Source: Bacteroidota bacterium (GTDB taxonomy: Bacteria > Bacteroidota > Bacteroidia > Bacteroidales > Prolixibacteraceae). Taken from it: a DNA stretch of 8,594 nucleotides. Under the pieces are notes generated by a model that was given only the letters and a program-made list of their open reading frames with translations, ran no database searches and was not told the origin of the DNA. The stretch lies in contig JABMPI010000728.1 of assembly GCA_013203755.1 (NCBI GenBank), positions 1 to 8,594 on the forward strand, read 5' to 3'. Position numbers and translations under genes: made by a program. Below, one piece after another: positions 1-7,086 of this stretch (the stretch's first letter is position 1; every line of letters starts with the position of its first letter).

Positions 1-765
1 ACCGGAGCCTCCTCAGGAATTGGGAAAGCCGTGGCCATTGAACTTTCGAAAGAAAATACAAATCTTATTCTTTCTGACATAAATGAAAAAGGACTTTTAG
101 AAGTTGCGAATACTTGTGAAAAGAATGATTGCACAACACTAATTGCTCCCATTGATTTGAGCGATGAAAAATCTGTTGAATCTGCAGTGAAAAAAGTTTT
201 TGATAAAAAATTAGAAATTGATTGCCTTTATCAATTTGCTGGTATTAGTCAACGAGCGTTGGTAAGTGAAACTCCTTTGTTTGTTGATCGTAAAATTTTT
301 GAAATCAATTTTTTTGGAGCCGTTGCACTTACCAAAGCTGTTTTACCTGGGATGATTAAAAGCGGGGGTGGACAGATTGCTGTTACGTCAAGTATTGTAG
401 GTAAATTTGGTTTTCCATACCGTTCCTCGTATTCTGCTACAAAACATGCCTTGCATGGTTTTTTTGAAAGTTTACGTGCTGAAAACAAACGAAACAACAT
501 TCAGGTTTCCATAATTATTCCGGGGCGTGTACAAACCAATATCTCGCTGAATGCCATTAATAAAGATGGAAAAACACATGGAAAAATGGATGATGGACAG
601 GATTCTGGAATAACGGCAAATAAAGCTGCAAAAATTATTTGCAGGAATTTAAAGGGGAATAAAAAGGAAATTTTGGTGGGTGGAAAGGAACTAATTATGG
701 TTCACATTCGTAGATTCTTACCGAGGTTGTATTATTATTTATCATCGAGGATAAAACCTGTATAA
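1..765 (+). CDS. Short-chain dehydrogenase/reductase (classical SDR), 5' end cut off by window edge
   Basis: NAD(P)-dependent oxidoreductase of the classical SDR family; substrate unknown. The reading frame is open from base 1, which already encodes the cofactor motif TGASSGIG (1-24). The true start therefore lies upstream, probably about 10-15 codons away, and the in-frame GTG at 31 is not a credible start because it would remove the glycine motif. The Asp codon at 76-78, at the end of the second beta strand, suggests NAD(H) rather than NADP(H). The catalytic set is complete: Asn (307-309), Ser (391-393), and YSATK with Tyr at 430-432 and Lys at 442-444. Ser and Tyr are 13 residues apart, as usual. 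The C-terminus is basic and aromatic (RRFLPRLYYYLSSRIK), like SDRs that sit at membranes. The VOC gene follows after 22 bases, so the two are probably cotranscribed. The family is certain; the substrate cannot be read from sequence. Confidence 0.93.
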   Translation, partial: TGASSGIGKAVAIELSKENTNLILSDINEKGLLEVANTCEKNDCTTLIAPIDLSDEKSVESAVKKVFDKKLEIDCLYQFAGISQRALVSETPLFVDRKIFEINFFGAVALTKAVLPGMIKSGGGQIAVTSSIVGKFGFPYRSSYSATKHALHGFFESLRAENKRNNIQVSIIIPGRVQTNISLNAINKDGKTHGKMDDGQDSGITANKAAKIICRNLKGNKKEILVGGKELIMVHIRRFLPRLYYYLSSRIKPV

Positions 766-787
766 ATTGAAATATTAGAATTATTAT

Positions 788-1858
788 ATGATTGCAAAAA
801 TTAATGGAATTCAACAGTTGGGAGTAGGCGTTGAAAATGTTCAGGAAGCCTGGAAATGGTACCGAGAGCACTTTTCAATGGATATCCGAATGTTTGAAGA
901 AGAGGCCACCGCAGAACTAATGTTGGCACATACCGATGGAAAACCACGGAAAAGACATGCAGTTTTAGCTTTAAACATGCAAGGTGGCGGGGGTTTCGAA
1001 ATATGGCAACACACCGGAAAAACACCAGAAACCTGTAAGTTTGAAATTCAATTGGGCGACCTTGGCATTAACATTGGAAAAATTAAAACCGATAACGTTG
1101 AAACTGCTTTTAATAAATTCACTAAATCAGGTTTAAATCTGTTAGATTCTATTCATAAAGATCCTGTAGATAATGACCATTTCTACATGAAGGACATTTA
1201 TGGAAACATGTGGGAAGTAAAAAACCAGAAAGGTGTTTTTCGTAAAAAAGAAAAATCAGTAAGCGGTGGAATTATTGGAACTGTAATCGGGGTAAAAGAT
1301 ATTGATGATAGCCTAAAAGTTTATCAAAATATTTTGCAATACGACCTGGTTGTTTACGATAAAACAGGAACGTTTGACGATTTCAAAGGAATCCCGGGTG
1401 GCGATAAAAAATTCCGTAGGGTTTTGCTAAAACATTCCGATATAAAAAATGGTGCATTTAGTCCGTTTTTTGGACAGTCGGTAATTGAATTGGTACAAGT
1501 ACTTGACCGCGAACCACGCGATATTTACGAAGGTCGTATTTGGGGAGATCCCGGTTTTATACACCTGTGTTTCGATATTAATGGAATGGATGCATTCCGA
1601 GAAAAAGCGAAAGACTTTGGTCATCCGTTTACTGTTGATAGTGCCCGTGCAATGGAAACTTTCGATATGGGAGAAGCGGCTGGAAACTTTGCATATATTC
1701 AAGCTCCCGAAGGAACATTAATTGAATTTGTTGAAACCCATAAAATTCCATTATTGAAAAAAATTGGATGGTACATAGATTTTAGGAAACGTGGCAATCA
1801 TCCCCTACCCAACTGGATGCTTAAAATGTTTAGGTTTATGCGGGTGAAAGATAAATAA
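788..1858 (+). CDS. Two-domain VOC (glyoxalase/dioxygenase fold) family protein
   Basis: A 356-residue protein with two tandem VOC modules, roughly residues 7-146 and 162-316. Evidence is the strand-helix start in each (LGVGVENVQEAWKWY; IIGTVIGVKDIDDSLKVY) and the closing GNMWEV and GTLIEFVE strands. VOC proteins use paired modules to hold a metal ion for isomerase, lyase or dioxygenase chemistry. In module 2, His259 and Glu313 sit at metal-ligand positions, but the first expected His is Thr165. In module 1 the His positions appear to be Gln10 and about Asn95, with only Glu143 kept. Either the site is unusual or only one half-site binds metal. A 40-residue basic, Trp/Phe-rich tail (317-356) lies outside the fold. 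No good Shine-Dalgarno sequence precedes the ATG. The gene follows the SDR gene after 22 bases and probably shares its substrate pathway, which I cannot name. Confidence 0.87.
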   Translation: MIAKINGIQQLGVGVENVQEAWKWYREHFSMDIRMFEEEATAELMLAHTDGKPRKRHAVLALNMQGGGGFEIWQHTGKTPETCKFEIQLGDLGINIGKIKTDNVETAFNKFTKSGLNLLDSIHKDPVDNDHFYMKDIYGNMWEVKNQKGVFRKKEKSVSGGIIGTVIGVKDIDDSLKVYQNILQYDLVVYDKTGTFDDFKGIPGGDKKFRRVLLKHSDIKNGAFSPFFGQSVIELVQVLDREPRDIYEGRIWGDPGFIHLCFDINGMDAFREKAKDFGHPFTVDSARAMETFDMGEAAGNFAYIQAPEGTLIEFVETHKIPLLKKIGWYIDFRKRGNHPLPNWMLKMFRFMRVKDK

Positions 1859-1870
1859 ATAAATAAATAA
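1852..1870 (+). repeat. TAAA tetranucleotide repeat giving stops in all three frames
   Basis: Four full TAAA units plus TAA span the stop codon of the VOC gene (1856-1858) and run to the base of the terminator hairpin. Because the unit is four bases long, successive TAA triplets at 1852, 1856, 1860, 1864 and 1868 fall in all three forward frames. Read on the minus strand the same tract is TTTA-rich and follows the hairpin, so it could act as the U-rich tail for transcripts arriving from the right. Confidence 0.7.
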
Positions 1871-1907
1871 ATAACAGAGTCCGGTGAAATCACCGGACTC
1901 TGTTATT
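1870..1907. terminator. Bidirectional hairpin terminator between convergent genes
   Basis: There are two perfectly complementary 18-base arms, 1870-1887 and 1890-1907, separated by AA. The core ACAGAGTCCGGTGA pairs with TCACCGGACTCTGT, making it the most GC-rich and strongest hairpin in the window. It lies 11 bases after the VOC stop codon and 45 bases after the stop of the DUF4382 gene on the other strand. On the minus strand it is followed by TTATTTATTTATTT, a good U-rich tail. On the plus strand the tail is only ATTATT. It most likely ends both operons, with the minus-strand direction better supported. Confidence 0.88.
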
Positions 1908-1952
1908 ATTAGGAAAGAAACTCCGTATTATTTTTTTTTAATTGTTTCTTAT

Positions 1953-2858
1953 TCAGTTTTCTATGGGAGTCAGGGCAAAATTCCGTTCAATAATATCTCC
2001 TTTTTTCACATCAAGAATTTCTGTGGTATCACTTACATATCCCTGTTTCCCACAAATTAGGTCATAATTTCCTTCGGCTACACCCATAATTTTATAATAA
2101 CCATCTTCAGAAGTTTTTGCACTTGCAATTGTATCGGCTCCAACTGTAAGAAAAAGTCTGGCTTTATCTATTTCTACTCCAAAAGTATCTTTAACAACAC
2201 CATAAATTTCAGTTGTCAGTGCAAGATTTACCGCCCGAATAACAGGTTTAAACATAAATCCAGTTATTCCTTTACTATTGCCGTTGCCATTTCCGTTACT
2301 ATTACCATTGTTGCCATTCATGTTTCCTTTCATTTTAAAAGAACGACTGGCATCAAAATCCAATAATATTTCAGATTCTTCTCCTTCTTCTACAATAAGA
2401 GCCGGTTTAATCATAATTTTTAATCCGCTTGAACCGCCACTTGGAATTTTTAAATTGTACTCAGTATTACTATCATCGTTTAATTTAATACTGGCTTCAA
2501 CCACGTGCATCCTAATTTGATCGTATTCACCTGCTGGAACACTATCCAATTCACCTAAAATCGTTTTAACTCCATTACTTAAATCAAGAAGATTGAATGT
2601 ATCTTCAACGAGCAATGTAATAAAAAGAGAATCTCCATCTTCATCACCAGTTTCATCACCTATTTTTTTAAGTTTAATCCAGTCGATAACTACATTTGCT
2701 TCAGCAACCTCCTCAAAAGGAAATGGCGCGTCAGTTAGACTTATCCTAACAGATCCACCCTCCTGATTGTTTCCAACCTCATTATCATCGAACAATTCGC
2801 TGCACCCATACATAAAACCGAGTAACAGGATAAGTACACTAATTAATTTTGTTTTCAT
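1953..2858 (-). CDS. DUF4382 domain lipoprotein with C-terminal carboxypeptidase-like regulatory domain
   Basis: A 301-residue predicted lipoprotein. The signal peptide (1-18) ends in MYGC, giving lipidated Cys19. The following acidic SELFDDNE is compatible with outer-membrane export in Bacteroidota. Residues about 35-211 match DUF4382: VRISLTDAPFPFEEV at the start, LLDLSNGVKTILGE and PAGEYDQIRMHV in the middle, then SGLKIMIKPAL, LLDFDASRSF and FKPVIRAV. Residues about 216-298 form a carboxypeptidase-like regulatory beta sandwich (IYGVVKDT...TSEDGYYKIMGVAEGNYDL). An Asn/Gly-rich insertion (179-197) splits the last DUF4382 hairpin, and an acidic GDETGDEDGD stretch lies near residue 70. DUF4382 has no established function. 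The start codon overlaps the FecR stop as ATGA, so the two are translationally coupled. I infer a surface partner for the TonB-dependent receptor in the same unit. Fold assignments are firm; the role is inferred. Confidence 0.9.
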   Translation of the reverse strand: MKTKLISVLILLLGFMYGCSELFDDNEVGNNQEGGSVRISLTDAPFPFEEVAEANVVIDWIKLKKIGDETGDEDGDSLFITLLVEDTFNLLDLSNGVKTILGELDSVPAGEYDQIRMHVVEASIKLNDDSNTEYNLKIPSGGSSGLKIMIKPALIVEEGEESEILLDFDASRSFKMKGNMNGNNGNSNGNGNGNSKGITGFMFKPVIRAVNLALTTEIYGVVKDTFGVEIDKARLFLTVGADTIASAKTSEDGYYKIMGVAEGNYDLICGKQGYVSDTTEILDVKKGDIIERNFALTPIEN

Positions 2859-3718
2859 TTTGTATTCTTTTGGTTTGTAATAAAAATTCTATTTTTCTCT
2901 GCAAATTTATAATTAAGTTGCATCGACTCACAAACTATGTCCAATGCACTTTCCAACTTTCCGGTTTGTATTGTACCGGAAAAATATCGGTCAGAACCAT
3001 TTTTAACAACTATTTCAGCTCCAAAAAATTCTTCAAGTTCGCTTGTTATTTTAGTTAATTTTTCTTTTGAAAAAGCCTGATTAAATTGGGCAAAATCGGG
3101 ATATTTTATCGTCTCCTCAAAAACATTTTTTTGAGCATATGTTTTTGTTCCCGAAAAGAAAGTACCTGGCAAAAGGATATCCGAATGTTTATTAATACTT
3201 GCCTTTACCTTGCCTTCAAAACATTTAACAAGCATACTATCTTCTGCTTCCGAAACCAAAAATCTTGTTCCCAAAACTTCGACAGACCCCATATTTGTTA
3301 TTACCTGAAATTTATTTCCTTTTTCAACTTCAAAATAGGCAATCCCGTCTAGTTTAACTTTTCTATTCCAAAAGTATTTTTTGTATTTTATTTCACTTTT
3401 GTTTTGAAGAACAATCCGGGAATTATCAGGAAGGCGACAAGCTAAATTATTGTTATCTGTACTTGTTATTGAAACAGTTGCTGTAAAAAAATAAAGTGCC
3501 ATTATTATTGCAATGGATGCCGCAGCTGAAATTCCTGCCAATGATACTATTGAAATTCTTCTGTTTTTGTGTTTCTGAGCAACGGTCTCTTTTTCCTCAA
3601 TTTTTTGAAGAATAGTGTTCAGGACCTCTTCTTTTTTAGGACTAACTGCAATTTTATAATGCCGAACTAATTGATCGGCTATTTTATGAATTGATTGATT
3701 ATCCGTTAAATTTTTCAT
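2855..3718 (-). CDS. FecR family anti-sigma factor (FecR domain plus DUF4974)
   Basis: A 287-residue inner-membrane signal transducer. The cytoplasmic N-terminus (1-54), expected to hold the sigma factor, is followed by one membrane helix at about 56-80 (SIVSLAGISAAASIAIIMAL). The periplasmic FecR domain follows at about 85-185, with LPDNSRIVLQNKSEIKY and the core LDGIAYFEVEKGNKFQV...VEVLGTRFLV. The C-terminal DUF4974 module (about 216-283) has the FSKEKLTKITSELEEFFG and YFSGTIQTGKLESALDIV signatures. In known systems the STN domain of a TonB-dependent receptor contacts FecR and so releases or activates the cognate ECF sigma factor. Both partners are encoded just upstream. It is on the short side for Bacteroidota FecR proteins, mostly through a compact N-terminus. 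It starts 88 bases after the receptor stop and overlaps the lipoprotein gene by four bases. Confidence 0.95.
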   Translation of the reverse strand: MKNLTDNQSIHKIADQLVRHYKIAVSPKKEEVLNTILQKIEEKETVAQKHKNRRISIVSLAGISAAASIAIIMALYFFTATVSITSTDNNNLACRLPDNSRIVLQNKSEIKYKKYFWNRKVKLDGIAYFEVEKGNKFQVITNMGSVEVLGTRFLVSEAEDSMLVKCFEGKVKASINKHSDILLPGTFFSGTKTYAQKNVFEETIKYPDFAQFNQAFSKEKLTKITSELEEFFGAEIVVKNGSDRYFSGTIQTGKLESALDIVCESMQLNYKFAEKNRIFITNQKNTK

Positions 3719-3737
3719 TGCTCGCTAAAAAAAAATG

Positions 3738-3757
3738 CCTGAACACTATTTTGTAAT
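3738..3757 (-). promoter_or_regulatory. Candidate regulatory element upstream of fecR-like gene (ATTACAAA...TTCAGG)
   Basis: On the minus strand, ATTACAAA (3757-3750) is followed five bases later by GTTCAGG (3744-3738), ending 19 bases before the FecR start codon. The same pair occurs upstream of the sigma factor gene with a six-base gap. Direct repeats of ACTAT (3745-3749 and 3762-3766, plus strand) flank the ATTACAAA core. It could give FecR and the lipoprotein a promoter of their own inside the unit. Its direction and the protein that reads it are not known. Confidence 0.4.
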
Positions 3758-3806
3758 ACATACTATATCCACAAACAAATAAAAACCCTACCTATAATCT
3801 TAACTT

Positions 3807-6485
3807 TTATTGAATTTTAAAATTCACAAAAAATACGGGAGTAAATCCAAGTGCCGAAATATCTGAACGAACCGTTAAAGATTCTGTGTCTGATGTAAAA
3901 CGAAGAAAATTTACTTCAACAATATTTTTACGATCTGCTATATTTAACAAAGAGACGCCGGCATTAATTGAAATATGAGCTATTTTAATTTCTTTTGCAA
4001 GCGCAAAATCAAGTTGCGAAAAGTGGTTTGTTCGTATGTTATTTTGCAGACTATTTTCAGATGTAACATCTGTAACGGGCAAACCAGATGCAAACTGCCA
4101 GCTTCCCGTAATTGTCCAGTTCTTCCAGGTAACCATTTCAGTAAGTTTTAACCGATGCAGCCTGTCGTTATAACCCGGAATCCATTTATTATTTAATACT
4201 CCTTCAATTTGCTCTTCTGTTTTCGATAGCGAATACCCTAGCATATGATTAAACATTCCATGTTTTTTCTGTATAAACAAATCAACTCCCTTGTTTCTCT
4301 CTTTGCTTTTATGCGGCACATACACAACTATCTGTTTTCCTTCAATATTGGTAGGCTCCGCAAACAAATTCATTTTTCCATTACTATTCTTTAAATATCC
4401 TTCGGCGTTAACAGACCAACCATTTTTTTTAACTTTTACTCCTAAAATCTGATGATTTCCTTTTACTATTCCAACCCCCTCATTATTCGGCAAATACCAA
4501 ACAGGGCTAAAATGACTTTCGCTGTCGAAACGTTTTACGCTGGACAGAAACTGATGATAAATTCCAGTCGAAAAATTAAACATTACTTCTTTAACCGGTA
4601 TAAACTCTATCCTTCCACGAGGCTGCCAATATAATTTTCGATTGTTCAAATCCATGTTTGTACGAATTCCCCACCTAAAATTTAATTGATTATTAAATTG
4701 AACATGCTGTTGTAAAAATGCATTTAAAAGATGTTGATTAGCACTGTTTACAATAGAATCGACAGGAAAATCGGACTGTGTTCTATTGGCATAAAAATCG
4801 TACGCAAAAGAATTTCTGGTCCACCCAACTCCAAACTGGTTTCGAAAAATTCCTTTAGTATATTCGGTTTTCCAATTCACCCTATATTCTTCAATACTGT
4901 TATTTCCATTATCAATATCGTATACAAAACGGGTAAACGTTTTTTCTTTCGTTTTTACCAATCCTTTTCCCTTTCCTTTCTCATTTCCCTTTCCCGGATT
5001 CTCAATGGTTTCAGTTACTTCCTCCAATTCTCCGGTTTCGTCGATAATTTCTTTTTTCAGATTTGAAAAACCTGCAGAGAGTGAATGAAACCACTGGTTA
5101 TTTACTTGCCAATTCCAATTAAAACTCAAACCCTTTGTTTCACTTTTCACCAGTTCGTTTCGGTAATAATCTTTTGTCCTGAATATTTCAAAATCGCGAC
5201 TTTGATAATCATTACCATATAAAACATTTAGATTTAACTCAATATTATCTGAAGGATGAAAACTAAGTTTTGCGTTTAAATCCTGATATTCAATTGTTGG
5301 AAATATTGTAGAAGTAACTACGTTTTCAGCTGTATTCTCATTGGAAACATCTTCAATTAACCGAAGAGACAAATAATTTTTCCACTGGTCTATAAAAGAA
5401 CGCCGCCATGCTGCTGTCACCGATAATTTACTGGTAATTGGTACACTAGCTAAAATATTGGTGTTTAATAAATTTGCCGAAACATCGATGTATGGTTTAT
5501 TATTTTTTCCTGATTTGCCAATTAATTCAATCATTCCGGCAACACGTCCGCCAAATTCGGCATCGAATCCTCCTCGCGAAACAAATGCCTGATGTACATA
5601 TTTTGAATTAAGAACACTCATATTGCCTAATAAATGGTTGGTTTCCAGAACAGGAATTCCATCGAAAAGCACCAGATTATCTGTTGGTGCACTTCCTCGA
5701 ATAGAAAGCCCGGCAGAAGATCCATGAAAAAAATTAACACCGGGAATTAACAAGAGTGCATTGGCCAAATCGTCGTTGGAAATACGCGGAATATTTGTCG
5801 CTTTCAACGGATTAAAACCAACTTTTCCCGACCCTTGGACAGCTTCAAGCACTTGCTTTTCATAACTAGAAACCTGAATGGCATCCATAATTATTTCTGA
5901 AGGGGTCAAATAAATCGTTACGGTTTTTTCAATAGAAATTAAAGTGTCAACCTTTCTGTATCCCAGGTGACTTACAAAAATCTGTGCCGAATCCGTTTTA
6001 GGAATATCAAAACTAAAAAAACCCAGAGAATTGGTCATTGCCCCCCGATAATCAACAGAAGATACATTACAATACAATAAATCTTCGCTGGTTTGAGCAT
6101 CTTTTATATATCCGGCGATTGTAACAAGTTGCAATTTCGGAGGCTCAAAGTTTGGTTCTGGTATTATATCAACTATTTCCGGCTTTTTTAATATTAAAAC
6201 CCAGGTTCCTTCAATCAGTTTAGATTTAACGGAATAATTGGTTTCTAATAATTGCAAAAATTGTTCGGTTGTACTTTCTTTCAAATTAAAATTCGTCTCA
6301 ATCTTCTGAAAAGTATTTGCATCGTATGCAAATTTCAACTTGAATTCTAAGGATATCTCTTCTAAAACAGTGCTTAGCGTGTTTCCTCCTGAGGAATAAG
6401 AAATTTTAGATTGTTGTGCATTTAAAAATTGTACAAAATTTAAAAGAAGCACTAAAAGTAAAATATATCTTGCTAGAGTTTTCAA
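3807..6485 (-). CDS. TonB-dependent receptor with STN and carboxypeptidase-like regulatory domains
   Basis: An 892-residue outer-membrane transducer. In order it has a signal peptide (1-23, cleavage after LNA), an STN domain (about 28-100) that signals to FecR, and a carboxypeptidase-like regulatory domain (about 120-195, with GYIKDAQTSEDLLYCNVSSV and NSLGFFSFDIP). A plug follows (about 212-325: NALLLIPGVNFFHGSSAGLS, IRGSAPTDNLVLFDGIPV, GGFDAEFGGRVAGMIEL), then a 22-strand-type barrel to the end. The STN domain and the neighbouring sigma and FecR genes make it a signalling receptor as well as an importer. There is no SusD-like partner, so a polysaccharide role is not supported; the ligand is unknown. 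A Lys/Gly-rich stretch at about 497-514 probably forms an extracellular loop. The start is TTG: the frame carries a stop (TAG) 13 codons upstream with no ATG or GTG between, and AAAAGG lies seven bases before the TTG. Confidence 0.95.
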   Translation of the reverse strand: MKTLARYILLLVLLLNFVQFLNAQQSKISYSSGGNTLSTVLEEISLEFKLKFAYDANTFQKIETNFNLKESTTEQFLQLLETNYSVKSKLIEGTWVLILKKPEIVDIIPEPNFEPPKLQLVTIAGYIKDAQTSEDLLYCNVSSVDYRGAMTNSLGFFSFDIPKTDSAQIFVSHLGYRKVDTLISIEKTVTIYLTPSEIIMDAIQVSSYEKQVLEAVQGSGKVGFNPLKATNIPRISNDDLANALLLIPGVNFFHGSSAGLSIRGSAPTDNLVLFDGIPVLETNHLLGNMSVLNSKYVHQAFVSRGGFDAEFGGRVAGMIELIGKSGKNNKPYIDVSANLLNTNILASVPITSKLSVTAAWRRSFIDQWKNYLSLRLIEDVSNENTAENVVTSTIFPTIEYQDLNAKLSFHPSDNIELNLNVLYGNDYQSRDFEIFRTKDYYRNELVKSETKGLSFNWNWQVNNQWFHSLSAGFSNLKKEIIDETGELEEVTETIENPGKGNEKGKGKGLVKTKEKTFTRFVYDIDNGNNSIEEYRVNWKTEYTKGIFRNQFGVGWTRNSFAYDFYANRTQSDFPVDSIVNSANQHLLNAFLQQHVQFNNQLNFRWGIRTNMDLNNRKLYWQPRGRIEFIPVKEVMFNFSTGIYHQFLSSVKRFDSESHFSPVWYLPNNEGVGIVKGNHQILGVKVKKNGWSVNAEGYLKNSNGKMNLFAEPTNIEGKQIVVYVPHKSKERNKGVDLFIQKKHGMFNHMLGYSLSKTEEQIEGVLNNKWIPGYNDRLHRLKLTEMVTWKNWTITGSWQFASGLPVTDVTSENSLQNNIRTNHFSQLDFALAKEIKIAHISINAGVSLLNIADRKNIVEVNFLRFTSDTESLTVRSDISALGFTPVFFVNFKIQ

Positions 6486-6498
6486 ATAATTACCTTTT
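6483..6498 (-). promoter_or_regulatory. Ribosome binding site and TTG start codon of the receptor gene
   Basis: On the minus strand, AAAAGG (6498-6493) stands seven bases before TTG (6485-6483). The TTG begins a typical signal peptide, MKTLARYILLLVLLL. The nearest in-frame ATG or GTG further upstream is blocked by a TAG 13 codons away. Start choice therefore rests on this site, and TTG may lower the receptor's translation relative to its partners. Confidence 0.65.
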
Positions 6499-6506
6499 AA
6501 AAATTG

Positions 6507-6544
6507 CTGAATAGTGTACTTCTAATACTTTGTAATAAAGTATT
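6507..6544 (-). promoter_or_regulatory. Candidate operator: 8-bp inverted repeat with ATTACAAA core upstream of the receptor
   Basis: Arms AATACTTT (6524-6531) and AAAGTATT (6537-6544) pair perfectly around the five-base spacer GTAAT. On the minus strand, the spacer plus its right-hand neighbours read ATTACAAA (6536-6529). TTCAG follows 17 bases further on (6511-6507). The element lies 39-59 bases before the TTG start, in the 90-base gap after the sigma factor gene. It could be an operator or promoter for the receptor, or an RNA stem in the intergenic region of a joint transcript. No U-tract follows, so it is not a convincing terminator. Confidence 0.45.
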
Positions 6545-6575
6545 TATTTGCAATAATAGTATTAACCCGCGGAAT

Positions 6576-7082
6576 TTACATTTTATAGCCCAATTCTTTT
6601 CTTAAAATTGCCAGAGCTTTACTCATTTGTTTCTCCACCGCTTTTACGCTTACCTGCAAAGTATCTGCAATTTGCGAATATTTCATATCGTCCATGCGGT
6701 TCATTAAATAAACAATTCGGCATTTTTCGGGTAAATCAGAAATAGTTTTTTGTAACTTTTCATCAAACTCTTTAAGTTCAAGTATATATTCCGGCGACTC
6801 ATTTTCTATCTCTTCAAAATAAGTAGATTTAAATTTAAGGTCGTATTTTTTTTGTCTGTAATTTTTAAGAAAAATATTGCGGGCAATAGTAAACAAAAAG
6901 GCTCGTACTGTTTTATTTTTTACAGTATTTCGTTTCTCCCACAATTGTAAAAAAACATCCTGAACCAAATCATCAGCTAACTCAGCATCTCCAGAAAGAT
7001 AGAACAAATAATTACGGATGTATTCGTAATTCTCATCGAATAAATCTTTAAACCATTTTTTTGTACCTGTTTCAACTATCAT
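6576..7082 (-). CDS. ECF-type RNA polymerase sigma-70 factor
   Basis: A 168-residue ECF sigma factor, normal in length, with only regions 2 and 4. Region 2 (about 12-76) contains YEYIRNYLFYLSGDAELADD and the LVQDVFLQLWEKR core-binding helix, then the -10 recognition part with FLFTIARNIFLKNYRQKK. Region 4 (about 107-160) contains ISDLPEKCRIVYLMNRMDDM and the helix-turn-helix at about 133-155 (KYSQIADTLQVSVKAVEKQM) that reads the -35 element. It is the first gene of the unit and the presumed client of the FecR protein. It should direct transcription of the receptor and possibly of itself, given the shared ATTACAAA element. The receptor gene follows after 90 bases. The ATG has no clear Shine-Dalgarno sequence nearby, and a short inverted repeat sits immediately upstream. 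Confidence 0.95.
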   Translation of the reverse strand: MIVETGTKKWFKDLFDENYEYIRNYLFYLSGDAELADDLVQDVFLQLWEKRNTVKNKTVRAFLFTIARNIFLKNYRQKKYDLKFKSTYFEEIENESPEYILELKEFDEKLQKTISDLPEKCRIVYLMNRMDDMKYSQIADTLQVSVKAVEKQMSKALAILRKELGYKM

Positions 7083-7086
7083 TTAA

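Noticed and set aside
31..765. GTG at position 31 as the true SDR start
   Set aside because: The frame is open upstream and encodes the essential TGASSGIG motif at 1-24, so the gene must start before the window.
1427..1702. Open frame of 91 codons on the minus strand inside the VOC gene
   Set aside because: It lies fully opposite conserved VOC module 2 sequence; there is no domain, no ribosome binding site and no neighbour in the same direction.
2278..2520. Plus-strand frame with a Leu/Pro-rich start resembling a membrane peptide
   Set aside because: The Leu/Pro composition is the reverse reading of the Asn/Gly repeat of the DUF4382 gene, so it is a shadow and not a small membrane protein.
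4731..5066. Open frame of 111 codons on the plus strand inside the receptor gene
   Set aside because: It is antisense to a well-supported receptor barrel region, its Phe/Ser/Ile-rich product is what such a reverse frame gives, and it has no recognisable domain or upstream signals.
3807..6485. Receptor as a SusC-type polysaccharide utilisation receptor
   Set aside because: No SusD-like gene, glycoside hydrolase or sugar regulator adjoins it. The nearby mutarotase is in a separate transcript behind a terminator. The STN domain and FecR/sigma partners point to signalling with an unknown ligand.
6567..6572. CCGCGG palindrome just after the sigma factor stop codon
   Set aside because: It stands out in AT-rich sequence, but it is a single six-base palindrome with no second copy or partner.
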